Of a stretch of DNA of 49,752 nucleotides, positions 25,026 through 32,526 are shown piece by piece (position 1 is the first letter of the stretch; each line of letters begins with the position of its first letter). Below the pieces are notes generated by a model. That model had not been told where the DNA came from. It saw only the letters and a program-made list of their open reading frames with translations, and did no database searches. A program made the position numbers and the translations under genes. The DNA comes from CANHVK01 sp044232905 (GTDB lineage Bacteria; Bacteroidota; Bacteroidia; Flavobacteriales_D; Crocinitomicaceae), in NCBI GenBank assembly GCA_044232905.1, contig JBIIKZ010000010.1, positions 1 through 49,752 of the forward strand, written 5' to 3'.

Positions 25026-26114
25026 TTACAAACGAAACCTTTTCCCAGGTAACGCTTTCACCAACCCCTTTAATTCCAACCCCAATAAAATGCCACTGAT
25101 CAAGCGCACTGGAATTTCGGTTTTGATTGCCAGCACATCCAAACTGACTTCCTGACTTTCTTTTAATAAGGCAACAATCTTTTCTTCATTTTCGTCAAGA
25201 TCCGCATAGAGTTGTAATTGTTTATTTTCTATTTTGGGAGTGTCCTTCCAATCCATCATGTCAAAAAAATCATCCGAGGACGTAATTAGATGTGCTTTAT
25301 TTTTTTGGATGAGATAATTACACCCTTTGGAGTATTCACGCGTGATATCGCCTGGAAAAGCAAATACGTCGCGTGCATAGTCATTGGCTAACTCAGCAGT
25401 GATTAATGACCCACCGCGTTCGCCGCTTTCAATGACTATGGTTGCATCACACATTCCCGCAACTATTCGATTACGCATTGGAAAATTTTCCCGATCTGGT
25501 TTACTTCCAGGTAGAAATTCCGTAAGTAAACCTCCATTTTCGAGCATTTTTTGCGCAATCGGTGTATGTGCTTGTGGGTAAATACGATCTAACCCATGTC
25601 CGAGTAAGCCTATCGTTTGTATTCCTAATTCTGTGCATAATTTGTGTGCATAAATGTCTATTCCATATGCCAAACCACTAACTACAACTATATCTTTACC
25701 TACGAAAGAATGTAATAATTCTTCACATATTTTTCGGCCATAACTGCTTGCATTTCGTGTTCCAACAACTGAAACCACCCTTAGCGCGTTACACGCCATT
25801 TTACCAGTCTTATACATCAAAACAGGAGCGTCGTCGCACTGATTCAAGCGATAGGGAAATGTATCGTCTTTATAAAATAAGGTTTCGATCCGATGTTGGT
25901 CAAAATACTTCGTGTATTTTTCAGCTTCGCGAAGGGCGGTATTTCGATCTAATTGCTGTAAAAATTTCTCTCCAATTCCTGGAATTGTTTTTAAACGATG
26001 TTTGCTTGCTTTAAAAAATTCGGTACTATCCTCAAAATGCGCTAAAATTTTTCGGATTTTCTTCTTTCCTCCGCCAGTAAGTAAGGTTAATGCTATCTGA
26101 TGTTGAAGACTCAT
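25026..26114 (-). CDS. dprA: DNA-processing protein DprA
   Basis: A 362-residue protein that loads RecA on incoming single-stranded DNA during natural transformation. It has an N-terminal helix-hairpin-helix/SAM-like part (FKASKHRLKTIPGIGEKF) and the Rossmann-like DprA domain. That domain contains VVGTRNASSYG, VVSGLAYGIDIYAHK, IGLLGHGLDRIYP and ERGGSLITAELAN. A C-terminal winged helix (about the last 65 residues) follows. I prefer the ATG at 26114 (MSLQHQIALTLL). A TTG four codons upstream is also possible. Presence of dprA hints at competence, but no comEC or comM genes are in view. Confidence 0.93.
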   Translation of the reverse strand: MSLQHQIALTLLTGGGKKKIRKILAHFEDSTEFFKASKHRLKTIPGIGEKFLQQLDRNTALREAEKYTKYFDQHRIETLFYKDDTFPYRLNQCDDAPVLMYKTGKMACNALRVVSVVGTRNASSYGRKICEELLHSFVGKDIVVVSGLAYGIDIYAHKLCTELGIQTIGLLGHGLDRIYPQAHTPIAQKMLENGGLLTEFLPGSKPDRENFPMRNRIVAGMCDATIVIESGERGGSLITAELANDYARDVFAFPGDITREYSKGCNYLIQKNKAHLITSSDDFFDMMDWKDTPKIENKQLQLYADLDENEEKIVALLKESQEVSLDVLAIKTEIPVRLISGILLGLELKGLVKALPGKRFRL

Positions 26115-26210
26115 GCTAATTTTCAAGTTTGTTACTTAAAATTAAACACAACAAAGAACATCTAGACTCTTGCTAAAAAAGTAATTTTTTCGTATTTTAA
26201 TTTATGAACA

Positions 26211-26246
26211 CAAAAAAAGCCACTTCAAAATGAGGTAGCTTTACTT
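26211..26246 (-). terminator. Intrinsic terminator after the acidic-tail protein gene
   Basis: On the minus strand AGCTACCTCA pairs with TGAAGTGGCT (one G-U pair and one mismatch) and is followed by seven T. It starts about 16 bases past the stop. Confidence 0.65.
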
Positions 26247-26261
26247 TATGATTTAGTAAAA

Positions 26262-26621
26262 TTAGTCTTCTTCTGAATCTTCTTCGTCATCTACTGGCGC
26301 GTCGAAGTCTTCTTCTTCGTCATCCGCTACATCCTCTGCTTCTTCTACTTTTACTTCTTCCTCTTCAATATCATCGATGTCGTCCTCTTCTTCCTCATCC
26401 TCCTCTTGTGGAATAACTACCGGTTTTTTATTTACTTTATTTAATTTAATCAAGTAAATAATTTCATCTGTTTCCCATAAAAGCGCATCTAATGTTTCTC
26501 CTGTAGGTGTTTTGATTTGCGTCATACCACCACCAAATCCGTCTGGAAATGCATCTTCTAATCGGTCTTTCATGTCTTCTGAAAGCTTGTCATAACTAAC
26601 TATCGCACGTTTTTTCGACAT
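26262..26621 (-). CDS. Conserved small protein with polyacidic tail
   Basis: A 119-residue protein. Residues 1-65 form a small domain with the pattern IVSYDKLSEDMKDRLEDAFPDGF and later ALLWETDEIIYLIKL. Residues from about 71 onward are almost only Glu and Asp with some Val/Ala. I recognise this pattern from flavobacterial proteins of unknown function. Acidic tails of this type occur in nucleic-acid-mimic, chaperone-like and RNA polymerase-associated proteins, but nothing in the sequence decides between them. It has its own promoter (26668-26696) and terminator, so it is a single-gene unit upstream of dprA. Confidence 0.78.
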   Translation of the reverse strand: MSKKRAIVSYDKLSEDMKDRLEDAFPDGFGGGMTQIKTPTGETLDALLWETDEIIYLIKLNKVNKKPVVIPQEEDEEEEDDIDDIEEEEVKVEEAEDVADDEEEDFDAPVDDEEDSEED

Positions 26622-26667
26622 AATCTAAAAATTTCCTATTATTTATTGTTGAATGCTTAATCTTTGG

Positions 26668-26696
26668 CAAAAATATATTAATTGCTGAATTTACAA
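26668..26696 (-). promoter_or_regulatory. Promoter for the acidic-tail protein: TTG-N18-TATTTTTG
   Basis: A minus-strand TTG at 26696-26694, 18 bases, then a perfect TATTTTTG at 26675-26668. The leader would be about 43 bases. Confidence 0.55.
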
Positions 26697-26815
26697 GGTA
26701 AAATAAATAACTTTTTATTTTTTTTTCTAAAAAGAGGTGTTGTTCGTTGCGAAAGTATAGAAATATTCACCGATAGAACATTTCCTAAAAGTGAATTCAA
26801 GCCAAGAAATTCTTG

Positions 26816-26823
26816 TATTTTTG
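26816..26823 (+). promoter_or_regulatory. -7 box TATTTTTG immediately before the SpoIID-like gene
   Basis: A perfect TAnnTTTG ending four bases before the GTG codon at 26828. The expected start would fall at or next to that codon, giving a nearly leaderless mRNA. Confidence 0.45.
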
Positions 26824-26827
26824 TCGC

Positions 26828-28030
26828 GTGAAAGCACTATTTACATTTATTTTTCTTTGTTTTCTTTCGCTGATTTCGTTTGGACAACAAATTCGTATCG
26901 GCGTTTACCGTGATAATAATATTCAAAGGATTGTATTTGCACATGACGGAACTAATTACAGTGTTTTCGCCGATACATCTTATGTGGGAGAACTCATAAA
27001 CGAGGGATATATTGAAATTCAACAAACTACAGATAAACGTTTAGAATTATTTATCGGAATTATTTCGCAAGGAATTTTTGATAAAATTTCACTAATCGCC
27101 AACGAAGAAAATGCAAGTATTGAACTTACACCGACGATACCAACTGTTAAAACCCGAAAATATCAAGATGATTTTGAAATTATACCAGGATTAAATGGAC
27201 TGACATTAGTCAATGTGGTGAATTTCAATAATTATTTAGCTGGTGTTGTTGAGTCTGAAGGAGGGGCCGGAAAAGAAATTGAGTATTACAAAGTGCAAGC
27301 GTTAATGAGTCGTACGTATGCGTTAAAATATCTTTCCAAACACACCAAAGAAGGATTCAACTTATGTGACCGCGTGCACTGTCAAGCATACCATTACAAA
27401 CTGCGTTTTACACCGGATATTGAAAAAGCAGTAAAAGCAACCGAAAATGTGGTGATGGAAGATGAACGCGGGAATTTAGTGGATGCATATTTTCATGCGA
27501 ATTGTGGCGGACAAACCAGTGAAGCAGACTACATTTGGAACAATCGGGTAGAGTATCTAAACACATTTAAAGATACATTTTGTATCTATACAAAACAAGC
27601 AACATGGGAAAAGCGTATTCCAAAACAACAATGGGCAGATTTTTTAATAAAGCGGTATAATTATCCGATCGATGATTCGATTTTAGGTCCATTGGTTTTT
27701 AACTTCACACAAACAGAACGCTTAGCTTTTTACCACCATCCTATTTTAGGAATTCCGCTACGCGATATCCGTCAAGAATTTAAATTAAAATCCACCTACT
27801 TCAGCAATTTCTTGGATGGAAAAGAGGTCTTAATTCGAGGAAGAGGATACGGACACGGCGTAGGTTTGTGTCAAGAAGGTGCTATGCAGATGGCAAAATA
27901 TAAATATAATTACCTCCAAATTGCCATGTATTATTTTCCAGGAATACAAATTCATAATGTAGCGGAGGACGCTTTTTATGCACAACGGGGTAATTTATTT
28001 TTATGTTCCCCGTATCGAACAGAAGATTAA
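26828..28030 (+). CDS. SpoIID/LytB domain protein, secreted
   Basis: About 400 residues. With the GTG at 26828 it starts in a good signal peptide (VKALFTFIFLCFLSLISFGQQ). The SpoIID domain covers about residues 125-390 and shows the landmark blocks LAGVVESEGG, YKVQALMSRTYAL, AYFHANCGGQTSEADYIW and GRGYGHGVGLCQEGAMQMAK. SpoIID is a lytic transglycosylase that cuts stem-peptide-free glycan; its catalytic Glu corresponds to the one in VVESEGG. Non-sporulating Bacteroidota carry such proteins, probably for cell-wall remodelling. No ATG lies near the N-terminus, so a GTG (or the TTG at 26813) must be used. Confidence 0.88.
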   Translation: MKALFTFIFLCFLSLISFGQQIRIGVYRDNNIQRIVFAHDGTNYSVFADTSYVGELINEGYIEIQQTTDKRLELFIGIISQGIFDKISLIANEENASIELTPTIPTVKTRKYQDDFEIIPGLNGLTLVNVVNFNNYLAGVVESEGGAGKEIEYYKVQALMSRTYALKYLSKHTKEGFNLCDRVHCQAYHYKLRFTPDIEKAVKATENVVMEDERGNLVDAYFHANCGGQTSEADYIWNNRVEYLNTFKDTFCIYTKQATWEKRIPKQQWADFLIKRYNYPIDDSILGPLVFNFTQTERLAFYHHPILGIPLRDIRQEFKLKSTYFSNFLDGKEVLIRGRGYGHGVGLCQEGAMQMAKYKYNYLQIAMYYFPGIQIHNVAEDAFYAQRGNLFLCSPYRTED

Positions 28031-28047
28031 TTACTTATAGGTAATTA
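28028..28047. terminator. Short hairpin across two convergent stop codons
   Basis: TAATTAC-TTATAG-GTAATTA is a perfect 7-bp inverted repeat that includes the stop codons of the SpoIID-like gene and the DivIC-like gene. It is AT-only apart from one pair, so it is a weak terminator at best. Confidence 0.35.
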
Positions 28048-28354
28048 TAAAAATATCTTCGTCCTCTTTTTTGAAAAGCTTATTTTCACGTGCATAAGCC
28101 TCTAATTCGGAAGTGTAGCGCAATTTAGCTAGGGTGTTTTTAGTCTTCGCTAATTTTGCTTCCACTAACGCTTTTTCTTCTTTCATATTACTTAATTTTA
28201 TGTTTTGCGAAATGATAGTAAAAATATCTACATCATCCAAAAACATTCCGTAAAATGAAAAAATGAAAAGTGTTACTACATATTTATTCTTGTAGTATTT
28301 CGATTTACTTTGTATCCAAATTCCAAATTTGCTAGAGGCGATTGCACTTTTCAT
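28031..28354 (-). CDS. DivIC/FtsB-like septum formation protein
   Basis: A 107-residue bitopic membrane protein. A basic cytoplasmic N-terminus (KSKYYKNKY) is followed by one membrane helix (about residues 25-42), a coiled coil (about 48-80, NMKEEKALVEAKLAKTKNTL) and the C-terminal block LEAYARENKLFKKEDEDIFII. That block is the signature of the Bacteroidota septum formation initiator family. DivIC/FtsB joins FtsL and FtsQ to activate septal peptidoglycan synthesis. It is convergent with the SpoIID-like gene, with the two stop codons touching. Confidence 0.85.
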   Translation of the reverse strand: MKSAIASSKFGIWIQSKSKYYKNKYVVTLFIFSFYGMFLDDVDIFTIISQNIKLSNMKEEKALVEAKLAKTKNTLAKLRYTSELEAYARENKLFKKEDEDIFIITYK

Positions 28355-28430
28355 AATTCAAAGATACAGGCAAATCTGAAAAATAATTTGTGTAAGAATG
28401 AATATTTTCAAGATAAAAATGTGTGTAAAA

Positions 28431-28465
28431 CAAAAAAGGTGTTCGAAAAACCGAAACACCTTTTG
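28431..28465 (-). terminator. Intrinsic terminator after the small CxxC protein gene
   Basis: AAAAGGTGTT pairs with AACACCTTTT around a short loop, with further C-G pairs inside. On the minus strand the hairpin is followed by six T. It separates the CxxC gene from the DivIC-like gene. Confidence 0.8.
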
Positions 28466-28486
28466 AAATTTGAAGATATTTTAGAA

Positions 28487-28669
28487 TTAGCTTCCACAAT
28501 AAAGACAACCATCCTCGTCCTCTTCCACTGATGGGTTGAATTCAATTGCTGGATTTAAATGTTTTTTCAATTCATAGATGGCTTGCATGGTTTCACCATC
28601 TTCGAATAAATTTCCTGTTAATTTTGTTTTTAATTCCGCAATCTGTTGTTTGATTGCATCTTCCGTCAT
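28487..28669 (-). CDS. Very small protein with C-terminal CxxC
   Basis: About 60 residues from the ATG at 28669 (MTEDAIKQQIAELKTKL); an ATG three codons earlier (28678) is also possible. The protein is helical and charged, then ends in VEEDEDGCLYCGS. A C-terminal CxxC tail in a cytoplasmic protein suggests metal binding or a redox contact. I do not recognise a family. A clean terminator 21 bases downstream and the flanking genes' separate signals support a real single-gene unit. Confidence 0.65.
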   Translation of the reverse strand: MTEDAIKQQIAELKTKLTGNLFEDGETMQAIYELKKHLNPAIEFNPSVEEDEDGCLYCGS

Positions 28670-28823
28670 TGTAACCATAATACCTGTTTTTGATGCTACG
28701 AAGATATTTCAAAATCATGGATGTTTCCTAAAAATGAATGGATAAAGTTTTGAGTAATAGGTGTTAATAAATTCTTATTTTGGTGCTGAAAAAAATTTAG
28801 ATATAACTTATTATTTAATTATT

Positions 28824-28831
28824 TACATTTG
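28824..28831 (+). promoter_or_regulatory. -7 box TACATTTG four bases before the outer-membrane barrel gene
   Basis: A perfect TAnnTTTG that would start transcription at about the first base of the ATG. Either the mRNA is leaderless or the match is fortuitous, since no TTG is seen upstream. Confidence 0.35.
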
Positions 28832-28835
28832 AATC

Positions 28836-29939
28836 ATGAGAAAATTACAAATATTACTACCATTCCTGTTTATATCACAATTCCTGTTTAGTCAAGTAAC
28901 TAATACCGGCTTAATGGATACTCTTGGCGGTGAAAAAATTAAAAATGTGACGATTGGTGGTTACCTAGACACCTATTATTCCTTTGGTTTTAACCAACCA
29001 AAAGATGGAACTATCCCATATTTAGTTTCAGCTGCTAATCACAATGATTTTTCTATAAATCTTGCCTATTTAGACTTACGTTATACCGATTCACGCGTTA
29101 GAGCGCGCTTTGTTCCGGGCTTTGGTACTTATATGAATGCTAATTATTCCAACGAAAAAGGATTATTTAAAAATTTAGTAGAAGCATCTGTTGGGATTTG
29201 TTTATCTAAAAAAAGAAATATTTGGCTGGAATCCGGAATCCTAGGTTCTCCATTTACGAATGAAAGTGCTATCTCCAAAGATCACTTTATGTATACACGC
29301 AGTTTATCAGCAGAAAATGTACCCTATTACTTAACGGGATTAAAAGTAAGTATTCCTTTAACTTCAAAATGGAATCTATACACCTATATTTTAAATGGTT
29401 GGCAACAAATAACGGACCAAAATTCCGGCAAATCATTTGCTACGCAACTAGAATTTCGACCCAATGAATCGCACTTAATTAATTGGAATACCTATGTTGG
29501 AGATGAACGTAGTGTAATAAATCCATCTTTTCGGATGCGCTATTTTTCGGATTTGTACTGGATTTCTTCTCCAACTAAAAAATTAAATTTTATTACTTGT
29601 ATGTATGCGGGGGTGCAAGAATTTTCAAACCGAAAACACGCATTTTGGTGGCAAGCGAATCTTTCAGCAAAATGGAAATTTTCAGAAAAACAAAACCTTG
29701 CAGGACGTATCGAATACTTTAACGATCCGCAAAATTGTATGATTATTAATCAACTAAAAAATGAAAAAGTAGGAATATTAAGTACAGGACTTTGTTATAA
29801 TGTTACTATTCAAGAGCATGCACTTTTTCGCATCGACGCACGACAATTTTACACCCAATACCCAATGTTTACAAACCAACAATCCACCAATAAAAATAAC
29901 GCATTTGTATTAACTGGAAATATTACGGTTTGGTTTTAA
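28836..29939 (+). CDS. Outer-membrane beta-barrel protein (putative porin, BBP2/OmpL-like)
   Basis: A 367-residue protein with a signal peptide (residues 1-19, ending LFSQ) and many amphipathic strands with aromatic girdles to a terminal Phe (ITVWF). The blocks VTIGGYLDTYYSFGFNQP, NLAYLDLRYTDSRVRARF and LESGILGSPFTNESA match the putative beta-barrel porin-2 family common in Bacteroidota. It probably forms a passive outer-membrane pore; the solute is unknown. The four-base sequence TTAA at its end also serves as the stop of the convergent YgiQ gene. Confidence 0.85.
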   Translation: MRKLQILLPFLFISQFLFSQVTNTGLMDTLGGEKIKNVTIGGYLDTYYSFGFNQPKDGTIPYLVSAANHNDFSINLAYLDLRYTDSRVRARFVPGFGTYMNANYSNEKGLFKNLVEASVGICLSKKRNIWLESGILGSPFTNESAISKDHFMYTRSLSAENVPYYLTGLKVSIPLTSKWNLYTYILNGWQQITDQNSGKSFATQLEFRPNESHLINWNTYVGDERSVINPSFRMRYFSDLYWISSPTKKLNFITCMYAGVQEFSNRKHAFWWQANLSAKWKFSEKQNLAGRIEYFNDPQNCMIINQLKNEKVGILSTGLCYNVTIQEHALFRIDARQFYTQYPMFTNQQSTNKNNAFVLTGNITVWF

Positions 29940-31834
29940 CGTTTCCTACGTTTCGCTAACCATTCTGGAACCTGTTTCTTCGGTTGTTTATGATTTTCAG
30001 ATCCCAATAACTTTTCAGCTAAATCTGGACGGTTAGCTTTCTGTAAACGGTTTTTAATCCAATCCCTATTTTCACGTTTGTACCAAAAGAAAAAACGATT
30101 TTGATTCAATTTTTCCTCCTTGGTTTTAACGGTTTTAATTGGCTTCAAGGTATAAGGGTGCACGCCGGAATAATAAATAACTTCCGCTACTGTCATTGGC
30201 GTTGGTGTAAAGTCTTGTACTTGTTCCAATTGAAAACCCATATCTTTTGTTTCTGCAGCCAAATTCGCCATATCTTCTTCCTCACAACCTGGATGCGAAG
30301 AAATGAAATACGGAATCAATGGTTGATTTAAATTGTGTTTCGCAGAAATCGCATCGTATTTTTCCTTGAATTTATGGAAATACGAAAACGAAGGTTTACG
30401 CATTACCCTTAATGTTGCATCGGATGTATGTTCTGGTGCGACTTTCAATCTTCCAGAAATATGGTGTTTTACTACTTGTTCAATGTATTCGTCGTGGTTA
30501 CCATCTTCGTTATTTTTATTGAAGTCGTCTACCAATAAATCATATCGTATCCCCGAACCAATAAATGCTTTCTTCACTTTTGGATGTTGGTCTACTTTTT
30601 TGTACAATTCTGTCATCGGTTTATGCGAAGTGTCTAGATTCGAACAAATTACAGGATGTATACAACTTGGACTGGAACAACGATTACAAATTGCTTCATC
30701 CTTCCCTTTCATTTTGTACATATTCGCCGAAGGTCCACCTAAATCCGAAATATATCCTCTAAATTCAGGGTGTTTCGTTACTTCTTCCAATTCTTTCAAA
30801 ATCGATTTCTCACTACGTGAAGCAATAAATTTACCTTGATGCGCAGAAATGGTGCAGAAACTACAGCCACCGAAGCATCCTCGGTGCATGTTGATGGAGA
30901 ACTTAATCATATCGTACGCAGGAATAGCGCCACGCTTTTTATATTTTGGATGCGGCATACGCGTATACGGTAAGTCAAAGGATTTATCAATTTCCTTTTC
31001 TTCCATGGTTTTGTATGGAGGATTGATTACCAACGTTTGATTACCAACGTGTTGAATAATACGGTTCGCTTCCCATTTGTTCGACTCAACTTCCACGATT
31101 TTGAAGTTCGCCGCATACTTGATTTTATCTTCTAAACAGATTTCATGACTCGCCAATTCAACCGTTTCCCATTGTTTATTTTTCGGTAATTCTTCTTCTT
31201 TCAGTTGTAAAAATGCAATTTGCTTCAAGGTCTTTAAAGAAGAAAATGGAACGCCTTTTTTCACCAAACGGAGCATTTCGCGCAAAGGTTGTTCGCCCAT
31301 CCCGTACACCAACATGTCTGCTTTGGAATCCACCAAAATGGATGGCATCAACTGGTCTTTCCAATAATCGTAGTGCGTCACACGGCGTAACGACGCTTCG
31401 ATACCACCGATTAAAACTGGAACATCTGGGTATAATTCTTTCAAAATATTGGAATATACAATCGTCGCATAATCTGGACGATACCCAGCTTCGCCTCCAG
31501 GTGTATAAGCATCGGTAGAACGCAAACGTTTATTTGCTGTGTAATGGTTCACCATGGAATCCATACATCCAGCAGTTACCCCAAAGAAATACTTCGGTTT
31601 CCCAAACTTTTTGAAATCGCGTAAATCATCTTTCCAGTTCGGTTGCGCTACAATCGCAATACGAAAACCTTCATCTTCAATGATTCGACCTATCACAGCC
31701 GTTCCAAAAGCAGGATGATCCACATAGGCATCCCCAGAAATCAGCACGACATCTACATCGTCCCATCCACGTTTTTCAACTTCCTGTTTGGTGATCGGTA
31801 ACCAGTCGGTAATTGGTCTTAATTGTTGTTCCAT
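29936..31834 (-). CDS. YgiQ-family radical SAM protein
   Basis: A 632-residue protein. An N-terminal B12-binding-like domain (VVLISGDAYVDHPAFGTAVIGR) comes first, followed by the radical SAM core. Its 4Fe-4S cysteines are C320, C324 and C327 (RGCFGGCSFC). Three more Cys in CNRCSSPSC may hold a second cluster. The YgiQ family is widespread, and its reaction is unknown to me. I chose the ATG at 31834 (MEQQLRPITDWLP). The open frame continues upstream to 32062 but that part is AT-rich and unlike any family member. A TACCTTTG box lies only 6 bases upstream. Confidence 0.92.
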   Translation of the reverse strand: MEQQLRPITDWLPITKQEVEKRGWDDVDVVLISGDAYVDHPAFGTAVIGRIIEDEGFRIAIVAQPNWKDDLRDFKKFGKPKYFFGVTAGCMDSMVNHYTANKRLRSTDAYTPGGEAGYRPDYATIVYSNILKELYPDVPVLIGGIEASLRRVTHYDYWKDQLMPSILVDSKADMLVYGMGEQPLREMLRLVKKGVPFSSLKTLKQIAFLQLKEEELPKNKQWETVELASHEICLEDKIKYAANFKIVEVESNKWEANRIIQHVGNQTLVINPPYKTMEEKEIDKSFDLPYTRMPHPKYKKRGAIPAYDMIKFSINMHRGCFGGCSFCTISAHQGKFIASRSEKSILKELEEVTKHPEFRGYISDLGGPSANMYKMKGKDEAICNRCSSPSCIHPVICSNLDTSHKPMTELYKKVDQHPKVKKAFIGSGIRYDLLVDDFNKNNEDGNHDEYIEQVVKHHISGRLKVAPEHTSDATLRVMRKPSFSYFHKFKEKYDAISAKHNLNQPLIPYFISSHPGCEEEDMANLAAETKDMGFQLEQVQDFTPTPMTVAEVIYYSGVHPYTLKPIKTVKTKEEKLNQNRFFFWYKRENRDWIKNRLQKANRPDLAEKLLGSENHKQPKKQVPEWLAKRRKR

Positions 31835-31840
31835 ACCATA

Positions 31841-31848
31841 CAAAGGTA
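31841..31848 (-). promoter_or_regulatory. -7 box TACCTTTG just before ygiQ
   Basis: A perfect TAnnTTTG on the minus strand. The inferred start leaves a leader of only about three bases before the ATG at 31834. Confidence 0.4.
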
Positions 31849-31964
31849 AGGGATAAAGAATGAAGAGGGAAATTATAATCTGATTATTTACTAATTGATA
31901 TATATAAATTTTTGAGTTTAATAATAATAAATAATCAATGTATATTACAATAATACAGAATAAC

Positions 31965-31976
31965 TGACCTACATCA
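31965..31976 (+). promoter_or_regulatory. FNR/CRP-type palindrome TGACCTACATCA
   Basis: TGA-N6-TCA is the conserved core of sites for the CRP/FNR superfamily (TTGAT-N4-ATCAA in E. coli FNR). The centre is at 31970.5. The -7 box of the downstream gene predicts a start near 32012, so the site is centred at about -41.5, the classical class II activator position. No TTG -33 element is present, which fits activator dependence. Confidence 0.5.
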
Positions 31977-31999
31977 CATTTTAATCCTCCACCCTTTCT

Positions 32000-32007
32000 T
32001 AGCTTTG
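32000..32007 (+). promoter_or_regulatory. -7 box TAGCTTTG for the stress protein gene
   Basis: A perfect TAnnTTTG; leader of about 18 bases. The usual upstream TTG is missing and is replaced by the FNR/CRP-like site. Confidence 0.5.
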
Positions 32008-32029
32008 TAATATATAAATTTATACTACA

Positions 32030-32524
32030 ATGAGATCTCAAGTTGCAATATACGATAACCACGAAAAAGCGGTGGAAGCTTTAGGAAAATTAAAAGAAGC
32101 AGGATTCAACATGGAACATACTTCCTTGATTGGTCAAGCTGAAATAATCGATGATCATGTACATGTGAAATCCGTTACAGATATGCGTATCAAAACAACT
32201 GCCATTGGGGTTGTTGCTACGTCCACCTTAGGATTACTTTCAGGAATTGGGGTTTTCGCGATTCCAGGACTAGGATTCCTGTTTGGGGCTGGTGCTTTGG
32301 TTGGTGCAATTGCCGGATTAGAAATTGGGGTGGTTGGAACAGGAATTTTTAGTGTATTAACTGCCGCAGGATTCAAAAATGACAGCATTGTGAAATACGA
32401 AGAACACATTAAAGAAGGACGTTTTTTAGTGATTGTAAAAGGTCCTTTAGAAGAAATCGAACAAGCAGAACATATTCTACATACCGAAGGAACCCATTTA
32501 GGATTGGAATTGTTGGATAAATAA
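32030..32524 (+). CDS. Glycine-rich general-stress-type membrane protein (GSP17M-like)
   Basis: A 164-residue protein. The N-terminal alpha/beta segment (VAIYDNHEKAVEALGKLKEAGF) is typical of the general stress protein 17M domain. It is followed by a glycine-zipper hydrophobic hairpin (about residues 58-110) and a C-terminal segment (EGRFLVIVKGPLEEIEQAEHIL). Proteins of this type are made under stress or oxygen limitation, but their molecular role is unknown. The upstream FNR/CRP-like site supports control by redox or starvation. The gene ends two bases before the convergent murF-alr gene. Confidence 0.8.
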   Translation: MRSQVAIYDNHEKAVEALGKLKEAGFNMEHTSLIGQAEIIDDHVHVKSVTDMRIKTTAIGVVATSTLGLLSGIGVFAIPGLGFLFGAGALVGAIAGLEIGVVGTGIFSVLTAAGFKNDSIVKYEEHIKEGRFLVIVKGPLEEIEQAEHILHTEGTHLGLELLDK

Positions 32525-32526
32525 AA

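Noticed and set aside
30333..30839. 168-codon plus-strand open frame opposite the YgiQ gene
   Set aside because: It lies wholly inside the radical SAM coding region on the other strand, and its product is Cys/Ser/Phe-rich with no recognisable domain.
31835..32062. N-terminal extension of the YgiQ protein
   Set aside because: The extra 76 codons are AT-rich and contain the FNR/CRP-like site and promoter of the divergent gene; the family start is at 31834.
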